Below are positions 1 through 10,313 of a stretch of DNA of 64,000 nucleotides, in pieces. Numbering within the stretch: the first letter of the stretch is position 1; each line of letters starts with the position of its first letter. Origin of the DNA: Actinomyces massiliensis 4401292 (lineage in GTDB: Bacteria; Actinomycetota; Actinomycetes; Actinomycetales; Actinomycetaceae); NCBI RefSeq assembly GCF_000269805.1, contig NZ_JH711481.1:410051-474050 (forward strand). The letters run 5' to 3'. A program made the position numbers and the translations under genes. The notes beneath the pieces are model-generated. The model saw only the letters and a program-made list of their open reading frames with translations. It had not been told where the DNA came from and ran no database searches.

Positions 1-84
1 GAGTCCACGGAGCCCCCAAAGACACACGGCGGACTCTCGGTTGCGGGGCATTATGAGGCGCACTGCTCGCTATCGCCTCAGGCC

Positions 85-1482
85 CTAGTTCCCCGATCGC
101 GCTGTCGCCCACGCCTGCCGCTCGGCCTTGCGCGAGCGCTCCCAGCGCTGGACCGGTCGCGCGGTCAGCGCCAGGAGAGCCAGAACCCCCAGCCCCGACG
201 TCACGATGAGGGAGGCCGTGGCGGCCCGCACTCCGACGGCGGAGACCTGGGACATGTCTGTCAGAACGGCGAGCGTCAGCGTCGCGAGGAGGGCGATCCG
301 GCCGCGCGGGTGCCCGCGCCAGGCCGCCAGCCCCAGTGCCGCCACAGTCGCAATCATGGCGGCCGAGAAGAAGCTGATCACCCCGTAGACGAGCCCGGTG
401 GCCCCGGCTACGCCCTCATCGGCGAGTTCCGCCGCCACACTCCCCACATCAGGATCGCGGATGAGTTGAGCCGACTGCACCCCGACCAGCAGCATGATGA
501 GGATCAGGGCCACGAGCAGCTGAGGAGGCCGCTGACGGTTCGCCTGGGCGTCCGCCGCTCGCGCCCGGGCCAGCTCGACGGAGTCCACCGACTCCGGAAC
601 GACGGCGTCCAGGTCCAGCACGTAGAGGTCGCCGTCGGTCTCCACCCGGTCCCCGCCGCCGTTCTTGTCGTGGTAGGCAGTGAAGAAGTCCGGCCACACC
701 CCCAGGTCCGCCTCCGCATTGGCCCAGCGGACGTCGTCGACGACGAAGTTGCGCTCGATGTCGATATCCGCATCGATCTTGTGGGTGACCTGGAAGGTGA
801 GGGCGCTCAGCCCCACGGAGCGGTCGTAGGTCGCGCCGGCCAGCCAATCCACGCTGCGCCCGCCGGGCAGGACCCAGCCGGCCGGGGTGTGCCAGAAGCG
901 CACGTGGTGGCGCTGGGAGGGGTTGCCCTCGACCTCCTTCTGGTAGGCGAAGTCCTGGCCGCGCCCGAAGAGCACCAGGGTGGAGACCGGGGCCGCCGGG
1001 TAGGAGCGGCGCAGCAGGGAGGAAACGACGATGCGCAGGGCGGAGCGCGGCGTGATCGCGTCGGCGCGCACCCAGCCGGCTGCTCGCATCGCCGCATGGA
1101 TATCGTCCTCGTCCCCGTGAACCGCCAGGTTGACGGGGTCGCCCAGGAGACCGTCCGGAGTGCGCGTGCGACCGATGAAGTAGTCGGGCACGTACAGCCA
1201 GGTGAGGACCTGGTGAACGCGAGGGATGGCCAAATAGGCCAGCACCGCCCAGAAGAGCACCGAGTTGAGCGCCAGCCAGGGGTCCAGGTGCCACCCCGAA
1301 CCGATGAGCAGCCAGGCCAACCACAACGTGGCAGCGGCGGCAACGGCGAAGAACACCGCGTCAATGATGTCGTCCAGACCCCAGCCGCGCGCCTTGACCT
1401 CCGTGACCTTCCCGGACGCGCCGGGGCGGCGGTACACGGGCGGCGCAGTCGGCCGCGGCCGGGTCGTCACGGGATCACTCAT
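85..1482 (-). CDS. LssY C-terminal-domain membrane protein
   Basis: 465-residue membrane protein. Two hydrophobic segments lie at about residues 38-60 and 70-88, and three more at about 320-440. The central part carries the conserved pattern of the LssY C-terminal domain: GDPVN, a GW helix, APVSTLVLFGRGQDFAYQ (about 165-182), RHHVRFW and a DIDIERNFV motif. LssY-type domains occur in membrane proteins near PAP2 phosphatases; their biochemical role is not established. The start MSDPVTTRP is the first Met and precedes a Pro-rich cytoplasmic leader. It reads the same way as its downstream neighbour 1556-2605. A degenerate copy of its 5' end and upstream DNA recurs at 3938-4072. Assignment rests on motif recall only. 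Confidence 0.75.
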   Translation of the reverse strand: MSDPVTTRPRPTAPPVYRRPGASGKVTEVKARGWGLDDIIDAVFFAVAAAATLWLAWLLIGSGWHLDPWLALNSVLFWAVLAYLAIPRVHQVLTWLYVPDYFIGRTRTPDGLLGDPVNLAVHGDEDDIHAAMRAAGWVRADAITPRSALRIVVSSLLRRSYPAAPVSTLVLFGRGQDFAYQKEVEGNPSQRHHVRFWHTPAGWVLPGGRSVDWLAGATYDRSVGLSALTFQVTHKIDADIDIERNFVVDDVRWANAEADLGVWPDFFTAYHDKNGGGDRVETDGDLYVLDLDAVVPESVDSVELARARAADAQANRQRPPQLLVALILIMLLVGVQSAQLIRDPDVGSVAAELADEGVAGATGLVYGVISFFSAAMIATVAALGLAAWRGHPRGRIALLATLTLAVLTDMSQVSAVGVRAATASLIVTSGLGVLALLALTARPVQRWERSRKAERQAWATARSGN

Positions 1483-1555
1483 AGGTGCCAGGCTACCGAG
1501 CGATCACACCCTCGGGCGGGAAGGCCGGGTGCCCGACGGCGGGGCGCGGCGCCCG

Positions 1556-2605
1556 CTAGGCGCGTGCGGCGTCGAGCAGCTCCTGAGCCAGGACGGGGTC
1601 AAGGTCCTCGTCATAGTCGGCCTCCCGGTCGACGCTCAGAGTGGAATCGGTGCAGGCGTAGGCCGCCACGCTCGTGCGGCTGGCCACGCTCCCGGTGGAC
1701 AGCTCGAGGGCGCTCAGGCCATTGCAGTCGGCGACGGCGCGGATGAGGCCAGTCGTCTCGTCGGAGGTGAGCCGATGGTCCTGATCGCCGTTGAGTTCGC
1801 AGACGCTGATCCTCGTCAGGCCGCTCTCGCCACCGTAGGCCTGCAACGTGCTCCCGTACTTGCTGCGCTCCTCCGTGGCCAGGAGCGCATTGATAGGCGT
1901 GGTGTCGATCGCCTGCCCAGGCTCGAGATAGAGCTCGACGGACCGCTTCCCGCTGGAGAAGGTCTGCTTGTAGTAGAGCGTCGCCTCGCCACTGCTCTCG
2001 CCGCTCCCGCCACTCCAGCCGCTCTGCGGCGCCTGAAGGTCCTCCGGTATCTGAAGGTCCAGGTCCTCCGGGACCGTGTCGTGCTTGTCGTAGTCCACCT
2101 CGACATGCTTTCTGTCCAGGGTCACCGACCGGGCGCTGGTACCCGCACGTGTCAGCGCAAGAGTCAGGGCCGGGCGGGCCAGCTCGTGCTTGTTGTCGCC
2201 CAGCTGAGTCTCCATGCGCAGGGGGAGGCCGCCAACCTTCCAGGACAGCGCAACCGTCACGTTTGACGCGGCGGCTGCGGCGATCTCGTTTGCCAGCTCC
2301 TGCTCCGCTCCGGTGAGCAGGGTGATGACCTCCTCCGCTCCGGTCTCCGCGCGAAGATCCGCGGTCGTCATGATTCCCGTGTTGTTCCAGTACCCGGCCT
2401 GTGCGTCACAGGTGGTGACGGCCTCCTGCGCGCAGAAGTAGTCCCGGGCGGCCTGGGCGAGCGCCACGTCCTCCTGAGGAGGATCTGGCCGCGGTTTTGG
2501 AAAAGGGGCCAGCCATAGGTGCCGCGCGCAGACGACCAGCACCAGCGCTGCGACCACGAGCAGCACCAGGAGGATCCGGGCCCACACTGAAACGCGTGTG
2601 AACAT
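1556..2605 (-). CDS. membrane-anchored hypothetical protein
   Basis: About 349 residues. One strong transmembrane segment at the N terminus (MFTRVSVWARILLVLLVVAA, then VLVVCARHLW) is followed by a soluble, presumably extracytoplasmic domain with paired Cys residues (YFCAQEAVTTC; SVCELNG; VADCNG; YACTD) that could form disulfides. I do not recognise the family. The ATG at 2605 puts the membrane anchor at the very N terminus; a GTG at 2638 would add 11 residues and cannot be excluded. It lies 73 bp upstream of the LssY-domain gene on the same strand, so the two may be co-transcribed. Confidence 0.65.
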   Translation of the reverse strand: MFTRVSVWARILLVLLVVAALVLVVCARHLWLAPFPKPRPDPPQEDVALAQAARDYFCAQEAVTTCDAQAGYWNNTGIMTTADLRAETGAEEVITLLTGAEQELANEIAAAAASNVTVALSWKVGGLPLRMETQLGDNKHELARPALTLALTRAGTSARSVTLDRKHVEVDYDKHDTVPEDLDLQIPEDLQAPQSGWSGGSGESSGEATLYYKQTFSSGKRSVELYLEPGQAIDTTPINALLATEERSKYGSTLQAYGGESGLTRISVCELNGDQDHRLTSDETTGLIRAVADCNGLSALELSTGSVASRTSVAAYACTDSTLSVDREADYDEDLDPVLAQELLDAARA

Positions 2606-2686
2606 AAGCCCAGCATAGAGTTGCTGGAAGGGCGGCACGAGTCTTAGCTCACATGCAGCTTCCTTCTCGGCCTCCCGAGTCGCTCG

Positions 2687-3259
2687 CTATTGGATCGCGC
2701 GGGCGTATTCCTCGATCACGACACCGGATTCGAAGGCGCGAGACCCCACCAGGCGGAAGCGCTGAATCGTGGCCCCGGTCGTGCCGAACAGCCGGATGCC
2801 GCTTCCGAGGACGACGGGATTGCGCTTGAGGATCAGCCGGTCGATCTCGGGCAGGAGCGCCCCGGCGAGGTCGCCGCCCCCGCAGAGGTAGATGCCCTGT
2901 CCGGGCTGCCGCTTCAGCTCGCGCACGGTGGCGAGGGCGTCGGCGGTGAAGGTCACCCCCTCCGGTGCGACGGCCTCGGATCGTGTCGCCACGTATTCGT
3001 GCAAATGTGCGTAGGGGCGATCGATGCCCGCGGCGCGCGCGACGTCGTAGCTGGCCCGACCCTGGATCACCGTGTCGAAGCGATCGAGCGGCGCCTCCAC
3101 CCCGAGGGCCGTGAGCACGTGGGCGGGGAGGGCGTCGGCGAACTCGCCGAGATAGACCTCCATGTGATCGCCCTCGATGGGGAAGGCGTCATAACTGCCG
3201 TCCGGTGCGGCGATGTAGCCGTCGATCGACACCGCGACGTAATAGACCAGTTCACGCAT
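2687..3259 (-). CDS. dihydrofolate reductase / RibD C-terminal domain family protein
   Basis: About 190 residues with the NADPH-binding reductase fold of the RibD_C/DHFR-like family: an N-terminal strand with YYVAVSIDGYIAAPDG, a middle ITVIQGRASYDVA-type segment and the Gly-rich GIYLCGGGDLAGALLPEIDRLIL near residue 130, typical of YyaP/YwjB-like proteins. The true substrate of this subfamily is usually unknown. ATG at 3259 is preferred because GGAG lies 6 bases upstream; a TTG at 3271 would add four residues. The gene is transcribed divergently from the TetR gene at 3339, with a palindrome in between, so it is a likely target of that regulator. Confidence 0.8.
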   Translation of the reverse strand: MRELVYYVAVSIDGYIAAPDGSYDAFPIEGDHMEVYLGEFADALPAHVLTALGVEAPLDRFDTVIQGRASYDVARAAGIDRPYAHLHEYVATRSEAVAPEGVTFTADALATVRELKRQPGQGIYLCGGGDLAGALLPEIDRLILKRNPVVLGSGIRLFGTTGATIQRFRLVGSRAFESGVVIEEYARAIQ

Positions 3260-3301
3260 CCTCTTCTCCAATCACTACGATTGTTGTGGTTGATTCAGAG
3301 T

Positions 3302-3321
3302 ACCACGACAGCAGTAGTGGT
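3302..3321. promoter_or_regulatory. candidate TetR operator between divergent genes
   Basis: A 20-bp interrupted palindrome, ACCACGACAGCAGTAGTGGT, with symmetric positions ACCACnACnGCnGTnGTGGT. It lies 17 bp upstream of the TetR start codon and 42 bp upstream of the reductase start, where an autorepressor controlling both genes would bind. Inferred from symmetry and position only. Confidence 0.55.
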
Positions 3322-3338
3322 CAACGGTAGGATGCGAT

Positions 3339-3908
3339 ATGGCCCGAAACACCGAGAGACGCATGCGCCTCGCCGATGCCGCCGTGCGGGTACTGGCACA
3401 GCGAGGCCCGCACGGTCTGACTCACCGCGCGATCGACGCGGAAGCCGACGTGCCCAAGGGCACCGCATCGAATTACTTCGCATCGCGTGACGAGATCATC
3501 GACGCAATCCTGCTCCGCATCAGCGAGCGCCTGCAGCCCGACCCGGGCGTTCATGCGGACCTCGCCGAAGAGTCCCCAAGCGTTGACCTATTCGCGGCAT
3601 ATCTGCGCGACATCGTGCACCGGCTGACCTCCGACCGAGATGCTGCGATCGCGCTCTTCGAACTGCGACTGGAAGCCACCCGACGCCCAGCCGTCGCCGA
3701 CGCCCTCGCCACCTGGCGGCGCAACGGGCTGCGCGCCGACATCGAATTCAACACGAAGATGGGCCTGCCGGGCGAGCCTGCTGACATCGTGCTCTTCCAC
3801 TACGCCCTCGACGGGCTGATCCTCGACCAGCTCACTGTTCCCATCGACGACGACGCCGATCCCGAAACGTTGGCAACGACCCTCGCCCACCGGATACTCC
3901 AAAGGTGA
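3339..3908 (+). CDS. TetR/AcrR family transcriptional regulator
   Basis: 189 residues. The N-terminal helix-turn-helix spans about residues 8-55 (RMRLADAAVRVLAQRGPHGLTHRAIDAEADVPKGTASNYFASRDEIIDAIL), a canonical TetR_N pattern with the recognition helix at VPKGTASNYF. The C-terminal half is helical and would bind an unknown ligand. The spacing to the divergent DHFR/RibD-like gene (2687-3259) and the palindrome at 3302-3321 point to repression of that gene and of itself. The pairing of a TetR regulator with a small reductase is common, but the inducer cannot be read from sequence. Confidence 0.88.
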   Translation: MARNTERRMRLADAAVRVLAQRGPHGLTHRAIDAEADVPKGTASNYFASRDEIIDAILLRISERLQPDPGVHADLAEESPSVDLFAAYLRDIVHRLTSDRDAAIALFELRLEATRRPAVADALATWRRNGLRADIEFNTKMGLPGEPADIVLFHYALDGLILDQLTVPIDDDADPETLATTLAHRILQR

Positions 3909-3937
3909 GCCGGGTGAATCGGTCGCGTTCCGGCACT

Positions 3938-4072
3938 TCCGCGACCTTCCCGGAAATACCGGGGCGGCGGTACACGGGCGACGCAGTCGGCCGCGGTTAA
4001 GCCGTCACGAGGTCGGCTCACTCATGCCATCACGCCAGTGGGTGCACGACGGCGGGGCGCGGCACCCGTGGG
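3938..4072. repeat. degenerate duplicate of the 5' end of the LssY-domain gene
   Basis: Without gaps or with short gaps, this stretch matches about 1400-1555 (for example CCGGGGCGGCGGTACACGGG and CGACGGCGGGGCGCGGC in both). Copy one is the first codons of the LssY-domain gene plus its upstream DNA; this copy has lost the reading frame and an internal segment. It is non-coding and marks an old duplication that spans the genes at 1556-3908. Confidence 0.65.
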
Positions 4073-4104
4073 CCTGAGACGGGGACGAACGGAGGAGGTG
4101 ACGA

Positions 4105-4518
4105 TCATTCTCCCCTTCGAGGGTCGAGCAGACGTATGCCCGTCCGTTCGAAATCTTTTGTGTTATGCGTGACCAGGATCAAATCGTGGACGATAGCTGT
4201 CGCGGCGATGAGTGCGTCCATTTCCGGCATTGGGTCAGGAACGTGCAGACCAGCAGCAGTCCGCGCCACGGATACGTCGATGGGGAGAATGAGCCCGGAG
4301 AACGCCGGCATGATCTCCGCCTCGAGCCAGGCCCTCAGATGCTGTCCTGCGGACGCATCACGACGCTCAACTTGCAGGATGCCCCGCTCAATTTCCAGCA
4401 AGCTGATGATGCTGATCGTCAGATCAGCGCGAACCTGGCTGGCCAGCCAGGCATTGAGCTCCGGAAACGTCTGTCGGCGAGCATCGCTCAGAACGTTCGT
4501 GTCGAGAAGATATCTCAC
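4105..4518 (-). CDS. vapC: PIN-domain ribonuclease toxin, VapC/FitB-like
   Basis: 137 residues, the usual VapC length. PIN-domain acidic residues are visible: Asp6 in LLDTNVLSD, Glu in SLLEIERG (about residue 43), Asp in MPEMDALIAATA (about 101) and Asp in NTKDFERTG (about 118). These bind Mg or Mn for RNA cleavage, often of tRNA or rRNA. It overlaps the stop codon of the upstream antitoxin gene by 4 bp, the normal order for these pairs. The exact RNA target cannot be inferred. Confidence 0.88.
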   Translation of the reverse strand: MRYLLDTNVLSDARRQTFPELNAWLASQVRADLTISIISLLEIERGILQVERRDASAGQHLRAWLEAEIMPAFSGLILPIDVSVARTAAGLHVPDPMPEMDALIAATAIVHDLILVTHNTKDFERTGIRLLDPRRGE

Positions 4519-4766
4519 AGGTCAAGCCCACGCGGAGGCTCAAGCCCGCGTTCCGGCAGCGGCAGTTCGATATCGGGGTCCTGTCCCCGCCAGAGCCGAT
4601 CCCCAAGCAGCTCCTTTCCTGCGGTGAGCCGGTCGAAATCCTCCACCGTCATCAGCACATGGGAACGGCGCCCGTGATCGGTGATCGTCACCGGCCCGGA
4701 TTCGGCGGCCCGCTTGGCCGCCGAAACGTCCCGGTTGAACTCACGGCTCGTGATGGTCACACTCAT
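4515..4766 (-). CDS. Phd/YefM-type antitoxin
   Basis: 83 residues. The N-terminal MSVTITSREFNRDVSAAKRAAESGPVTITDHGRRSHVLMTVEDFDRL is the Phd/YefM DNA-binding fold, with the typical VxITDRGRP-like hairpin. The acidic/Pro C-terminal tail would bind and neutralise the PIN toxin encoded just downstream with a 4-bp overlap. Antitoxins of this family usually repress their own operon. It sits 29 bp upstream of the nrdF stop codon side, with no operonic relation evident. Confidence 0.85.
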   Translation of the reverse strand: MSVTITSREFNRDVSAAKRAAESGPVTITDHGRRSHVLMTVEDFDRLTAGKELLGDRLWRGQDPDIELPLPERGLEPPRGLDL

Positions 4767-4797
4767 GGAAGTTTCCTTTGAAAGGAATCAGGTCTTC

Positions 4798-5886
<1,089 letters not shown>

Positions 5887-5969
5887 TCAGAGTCGCACAG
5901 AGGCCGCCTTTGCCGGGACCGCGATCGCGCACCGGGCCAGACGACCGGGGCTAACGGGACAATGGGCCC

Positions 5970-6659
5970 ATGAACGGACACGCGAGCACGCCCCCACGGC
6001 TCACCGGCGCGGCACCCGACCTCCTGAACCGGCTCATCGACGCCGCCGTGCGGCTGACGAAGCAGGCCGAGTCCGGTCGCGCCGTCGTCGGCATCACCGG
6101 GGCGCCGGGGGCTGGCAAGTCCACACTCGCCGCCGAACTGGAGACGGCACTGAGACGGCGGGGCCTGCTGGCCGGGAGCGTGCCCATGGACGGATTCCAC
6201 TTCTCCAACGCGGTCCTCGACGAACTCGGCCGTCACCAGCGCAAAGGTGCACCGGACACCTTCGACGTCGACGGCTATCTGGCAATCCTGGACCGGGTGC
6301 GTCAGGCCGCTCCGGAGGGCGAACCCCGCGAGGTCCTGGCGCCGGTGTACCGGCGCGATCTGCACGAGCCGGTGGCGGCAGGCACTCGCGTCGCGGGCCG
6401 CGGGATCGTCGTGACCGAGGGCAACTACTTGGCGCTGAATTCACTGGGCTGGGAGGGTGCCCGGGAGCGGATCGATCTGCTCATCATGGTGGAGGTGGAC
6501 GAGGCCGAGCTCATTCGGCGCCTGGTGGCGCGGCACATGTCCTTCGGGCGGCATCGGGCCGATGCCGGGCACTGGGTGCGCGCCGTCGATCTGCCCAACG
6601 CCCGGCTGGTGGCGGACTGCGCGAACCGCTGCGACGAGGTATGGCGGATCGGCCGATAG
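5970..6659 (+). CDS. P-loop nucleoside/nucleotide kinase family protein
   Basis: 229 residues. Walker A GITGAPGAGKST lies at about residues 43-54; a uridine/pantothenate-kinase-like PMDGFHFSNAVLDELGRHQRKGAPDTFDVDGYL motif follows, then VVTEGNYLAL, a typical substrate-site strand. This matches the PanK/URK-like 'nucleoside/nucleotide kinase family' (including FrcK-like proteins). The natural substrate is not readable. It starts 197 bp from divergent nrdF and is followed closely by acetolactate decarboxylase. Confidence 0.85.
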   Translation: MNGHASTPPRLTGAAPDLLNRLIDAAVRLTKQAESGRAVVGITGAPGAGKSTLAAELETALRRRGLLAGSVPMDGFHFSNAVLDELGRHQRKGAPDTFDVDGYLAILDRVRQAAPEGEPREVLAPVYRRDLHEPVAAGTRVAGRGIVVTEGNYLALNSLGWEGARERIDLLIMVEVDEAELIRRLVARHMSFGRHRADAGHWVRAVDLPNARLVADCANRCDEVWRIGR

Positions 6660-6718
6660 CGCCAGAGCCCACCTGTCAACACCGCTTCATGCCAATGCGA
6701 CTGCCTTACCCTGGACGC

Positions 6719-7453
6719 ATGACGTCTTCGCGGTCGCATACCGTCACCCGCCACCAGATCTTCCAGACCAGCCTCATCACGGCCCTGGCCCAGGGAGTCT
6801 ATGAGGATGAGATGACGCTGGCCGAACTGCTGGGGCACGGCTCCTTCGGAATCGGCACCTTCAACGGACTCGACGGGGAGATGGTGATCCTGGGCGGCAC
6901 CTGCTACCGGCTGCGCGGCGACGGCTCCGTGAGCGTGCCGGACCTGGGCGAGCGCACGCCGTACGCCGTCGTGACGAACTTCGTGCCGACCCTCCGCCAA
7001 GACGTGGACGGCGGACTCAGTCGCCAGGAGTTCTCAGAGATCATCGACACTCTCGTACCGAGCTCGAACTACATGTACGCACTGCGGCTGACGGGCCGCT
7101 TCGCATGGGCAAGCGCCCGGACCGTCGTCAAGCAGGAGCGCCCCTATCGGCCTCTGATCGAGGCCACCGGCGGCGAAGAGGTGGTCCGGCACGAGGACTT
7201 CGAGGGAACCGTCGCCGGTTTTCGCACGCCCCTGTATGAGCAGGGGATCTCCGTGGCCGGCTGCCACGCCCACGTCATTGACGAGGACCGCAGCTGGGGC
7301 GGCCATCTTGTGGACTTCGAACTGACCCGGGGCGTCGCGGAGCTCTGCCTGGGCACCGACTTCCGGCTGAGACTGCCACTGACCGAGGAGTTCGAAGAGG
7401 CGGATCTGAGCGAGGATATGAGCGAGGAGCTCCGGCAAGCCGAGCATCACTGA
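6719..7453 (+). CDS. budA: alpha-acetolactate decarboxylase
   Basis: 244 residues. It converts (S)-2-acetolactate to (R)-acetoin, diverting pyruvate into neutral products. Family signatures: ITALAQGVYEDEMTLAELLGHGSFGIGTFNGLDGEMV, the Glu-rich barrel, and the Zn site GCHAHVIDEDRSWGGH (His-x-His plus a later His) near residues 178-193. The start at 6719 gives the standard N terminus; an ATG 33 bases upstream is possible, and no strong ribosome site helps choose. No acetolactate synthase gene accompanies it here. Confidence 0.92.
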   Translation: MTSSRSHTVTRHQIFQTSLITALAQGVYEDEMTLAELLGHGSFGIGTFNGLDGEMVILGGTCYRLRGDGSVSVPDLGERTPYAVVTNFVPTLRQDVDGGLSRQEFSEIIDTLVPSSNYMYALRLTGRFAWASARTVVKQERPYRPLIEATGGEEVVRHEDFEGTVAGFRTPLYEQGISVAGCHAHVIDEDRSWGGHLVDFELTRGVAELCLGTDFRLRLPLTEEFEEADLSEDMSEELRQAEHH

Positions 7454-7502
7454 GCCGGGCCGCACCGGCGGCGTCATCCGCATCAGCACGATCACCGGGA
7501 CC

Positions 7503-10087
7503 TCACCACCCCCGTCCCCAGCCGCCCCCTCCCATCGTCGAGGTTGGCATCCCGAGCACCCGCCAGCCCGGAATCGTCGTCGTGGTTCGCCCATCCGTCC
7601 CGGCATGCTCCTGGACCCCGGCATGCTCCTGGACATGGTCCTGCACCCGCCATTTTCCGGGCAGGCCGACCGCCAGCCGGGCGCGGTGCGCGCCCGCCGC
7701 CAGAGGCATGAGCTTGACCACGCCGACGAGCCACGCCAGCAGCGGCAGACCCATGAGAATCATCGCGGCCGCATCGGGTGCACCGCCCGTCGGCAAGAGC
7801 AGCCACCACAGGACCGCCGTCTCACCCATGATCAGGAAGAAGGACGCCGGCTTGGCGCTTCCGTCAACAGCCCACCAGGCCGCGAGCGCGCTTCCGCTGC
7901 TGTCGCCGTCCTGGCCACGGGCCCCCGGCCAGATCCAGGGACCGCATGCCTCCCGCGCCCAGCTCATCAGGGCGCGTCTCAGCCGGGCGTCATAGCCGAC
8001 GTCCCGCAGGAAGGAGAGCGACCCGCCGATCATCATGAGTCCCCCCAGCACCGCCACGAGAACGCCGAGAATCCACCCTTGCCCTGCCCCGAGCCGAGTG
8101 ACTGCCAGAGCGAACAGCAGCAGGCCGGCGTGGAGGGGGAGCCAACCGCCCGAGGAACTGCGATGGCGGTCGGCGGCCAGGCGGCTGAGCCGTTCAACGG
8201 CCACCCCGCACTCCCATGGCGTGACGACACCCGTCGATGCGGCAGAGGTGACCGCGGACCATGCCCCCGGTCCGGCGATGAGAGCCTCATCGGGCGCCTC
8301 CAGCACCGCCGTCGAGCCCAGCGCGGACAAGGACGATAGCGACGATAACGGAACCCCGGTATCGCCGATGACCACGAGGCCGTCAGCGCCGACGCGCGCC
8401 AGGCCATCTGCCAGAAGCTCATGCTCCAGGCGCCCGATCCGCCGCCCCCAGCGCAGACGCCCCAGCACCGTGAACGCCCAGACGCCCAGGCCGGTGGCGA
8501 GCAGGAGGCCGAGCTCGACGTACCCGAGCCCCCAGGAGCGAAGGGTGGCGACAGTCAAGAAGCGAACGGAGCGTCCCAGGCTCGCCGGCGTCTCCCCCGC
8601 CGAGCAGCCCACAATAAGGACGCCGACGGTCAGGAGGATGAGTATCCACAGCCCCATCCCCCACAGGCCCGCACGAACCGACTGATGACGGACGCGGCGC
8701 CACAGCCCTTCCCGTATCCACGCCGGCAGCGTCGAGTCATGGGCCGGGTGGAGGCGGCAGGAGTCGGCCCAGGCCCTCAGCGCCCGCAGGTGCAGCCGCT
8801 CGGCGACGGCGCCGTCGATGAATGCCGGCAGCTCCGAGCCGAGGATGGCGGTCCCCAGGAGCGCGGCTGTGGCGCTGAGGAGCACCGGCGTCGCAGTGCG
8901 CCAGGCGAGGGCGTCGCCACTGACCCAGGGCCTGGCGCCGACATAGAGGATCATGGCGGCGGTGAACAGGACGCCGACATCGAAGGCGCGCTGACCGTAA
9001 CGGGCCACGGCGCGCGCCGAATCCAGCAGGTTGGCCAGTGCGGTCCTCGCCCGGATCACGTCCCCGACTGCACCTTCCCGAGACCGCCCCGCCCACGAGG
9101 TGCCGGGGCCGGCGATGTCCGCGGCGGCCTTGGGCAGGAGGGCCACCTGGGTGTCCAGGAGCGTGACATCGACGAGTCCGGAGCGGTTGGGGCGAGTCCT
9201 CGTACCGGCGAAACGGGCGCATACCGCTCCGGCACCGCCGGAGCGCGGCATCACCGGCTCATCCTTCGGCAGCACCATGGGGTCGTCGGTGAACCGCTGG
9301 GCGAGATTCCAGGGGTCGGCTTCCAGGCCCGTCAGCCCGATGAGGGAGCGGACGCGCCTGAGCCGCATTGATAGCACAATATTACTGAGCAGGCCGCCGA
9401 GGACGACGCCGAGCACCAGGACCGTCCCCACCAGGCGCGCGCTGTCCTGGAAGGGGCCGGCGCATAGGCGCGCACAAGGGACGTCACGACCGAGGGTGCC
9501 AGGACCGCCCACACCAGGCCGGGCAGGCGGCGGGGCAGTGCGGCTCGCAACCACTGGCCGATAGCGGACGGGCCGCCGCGGCGGACGGCATCGTCATCGG
9601 GAGCGCCCGTTCCGATCGAGGAGGTCCGCGGACCCCCATGATGGTCCCCGGATCGCCGGGGCATTGGGGCGCTGCGCGCCCAGACGGCGGCGGCGCGCAC
9701 GTGAACGCGGCTCGACTTCCACTGCCAGTAACTGACGTAGAGGGCGATGAGGCAGGCGAGAATCAGAACAATGAGAAGCGGAAGGGAGCCGGTGGCGGGG
9801 TCGTCGTCAATCACGGCGAGGACCTGAATGCCCGTCATGAGAAGGATCAGCGGAGTGAAGACCTCGCGTATGAGCGGGAGGGCCGCTGGGCGGTGAAGGA
9901 AGGCGGCGGAGAGCATCTCGACGGCGACTTCGGCTCTCCACGGAGCGCATTCGGCTTGCTGGGTCGGGGTCGGGCCATCGAGGTACGGGGTACTCAGGGG
10001 CGTACCACCGGGATGGATGGAACCGTTGTTCGCGACAGTGGGCCGATCGACATAGGGGCGGGGAATGTCGGCGGCGGTGATGCTCAT
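7503..10087 (-). pseudogene. large multi-pass membrane protein, frameshifted
   Basis: Two overlapping minus-strand reading frames, 9332-10087 and 7503-9554, are two parts of one protein of about 861 residues. The first frame gives a TM-rich N terminus up to LVRAYAPAP; the second resumes at FQDSARLVGTVLVLGVVLGGLLSNIVLSMRLRRVRSLIG. Restoring one base in the G run at 9453-9456 joins them as APAPFQDSARLVG. About ten to twelve hydrophobic segments are seen, with a long soluble middle. I do not recognise the family. Either a sequencing error in the homopolymer or a real or phase-variable frameshift would explain this; the ORF is otherwise intact. Confidence 0.7.
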
Positions 10088-10313
10088 GCCCTCACGCTAC
10101 TGGCCCGGTGCGACACGCAAACCCGTCACTACTACCCACACGTACCCGCGCCGCTACTCGACCCCAGCGCCTCCGCAGCCGAGAGCAGCGCCTCTTTCCA
10201 CTGGAACAAACACTTGAGAGCACTGCTGTGACCAGCATAAGAGAAATTCATGAATTACCTGTCAAAAGTCTTGCACTCCACAATAGTCACTGGCATTCGC
10301 GTAGATTGCACAA

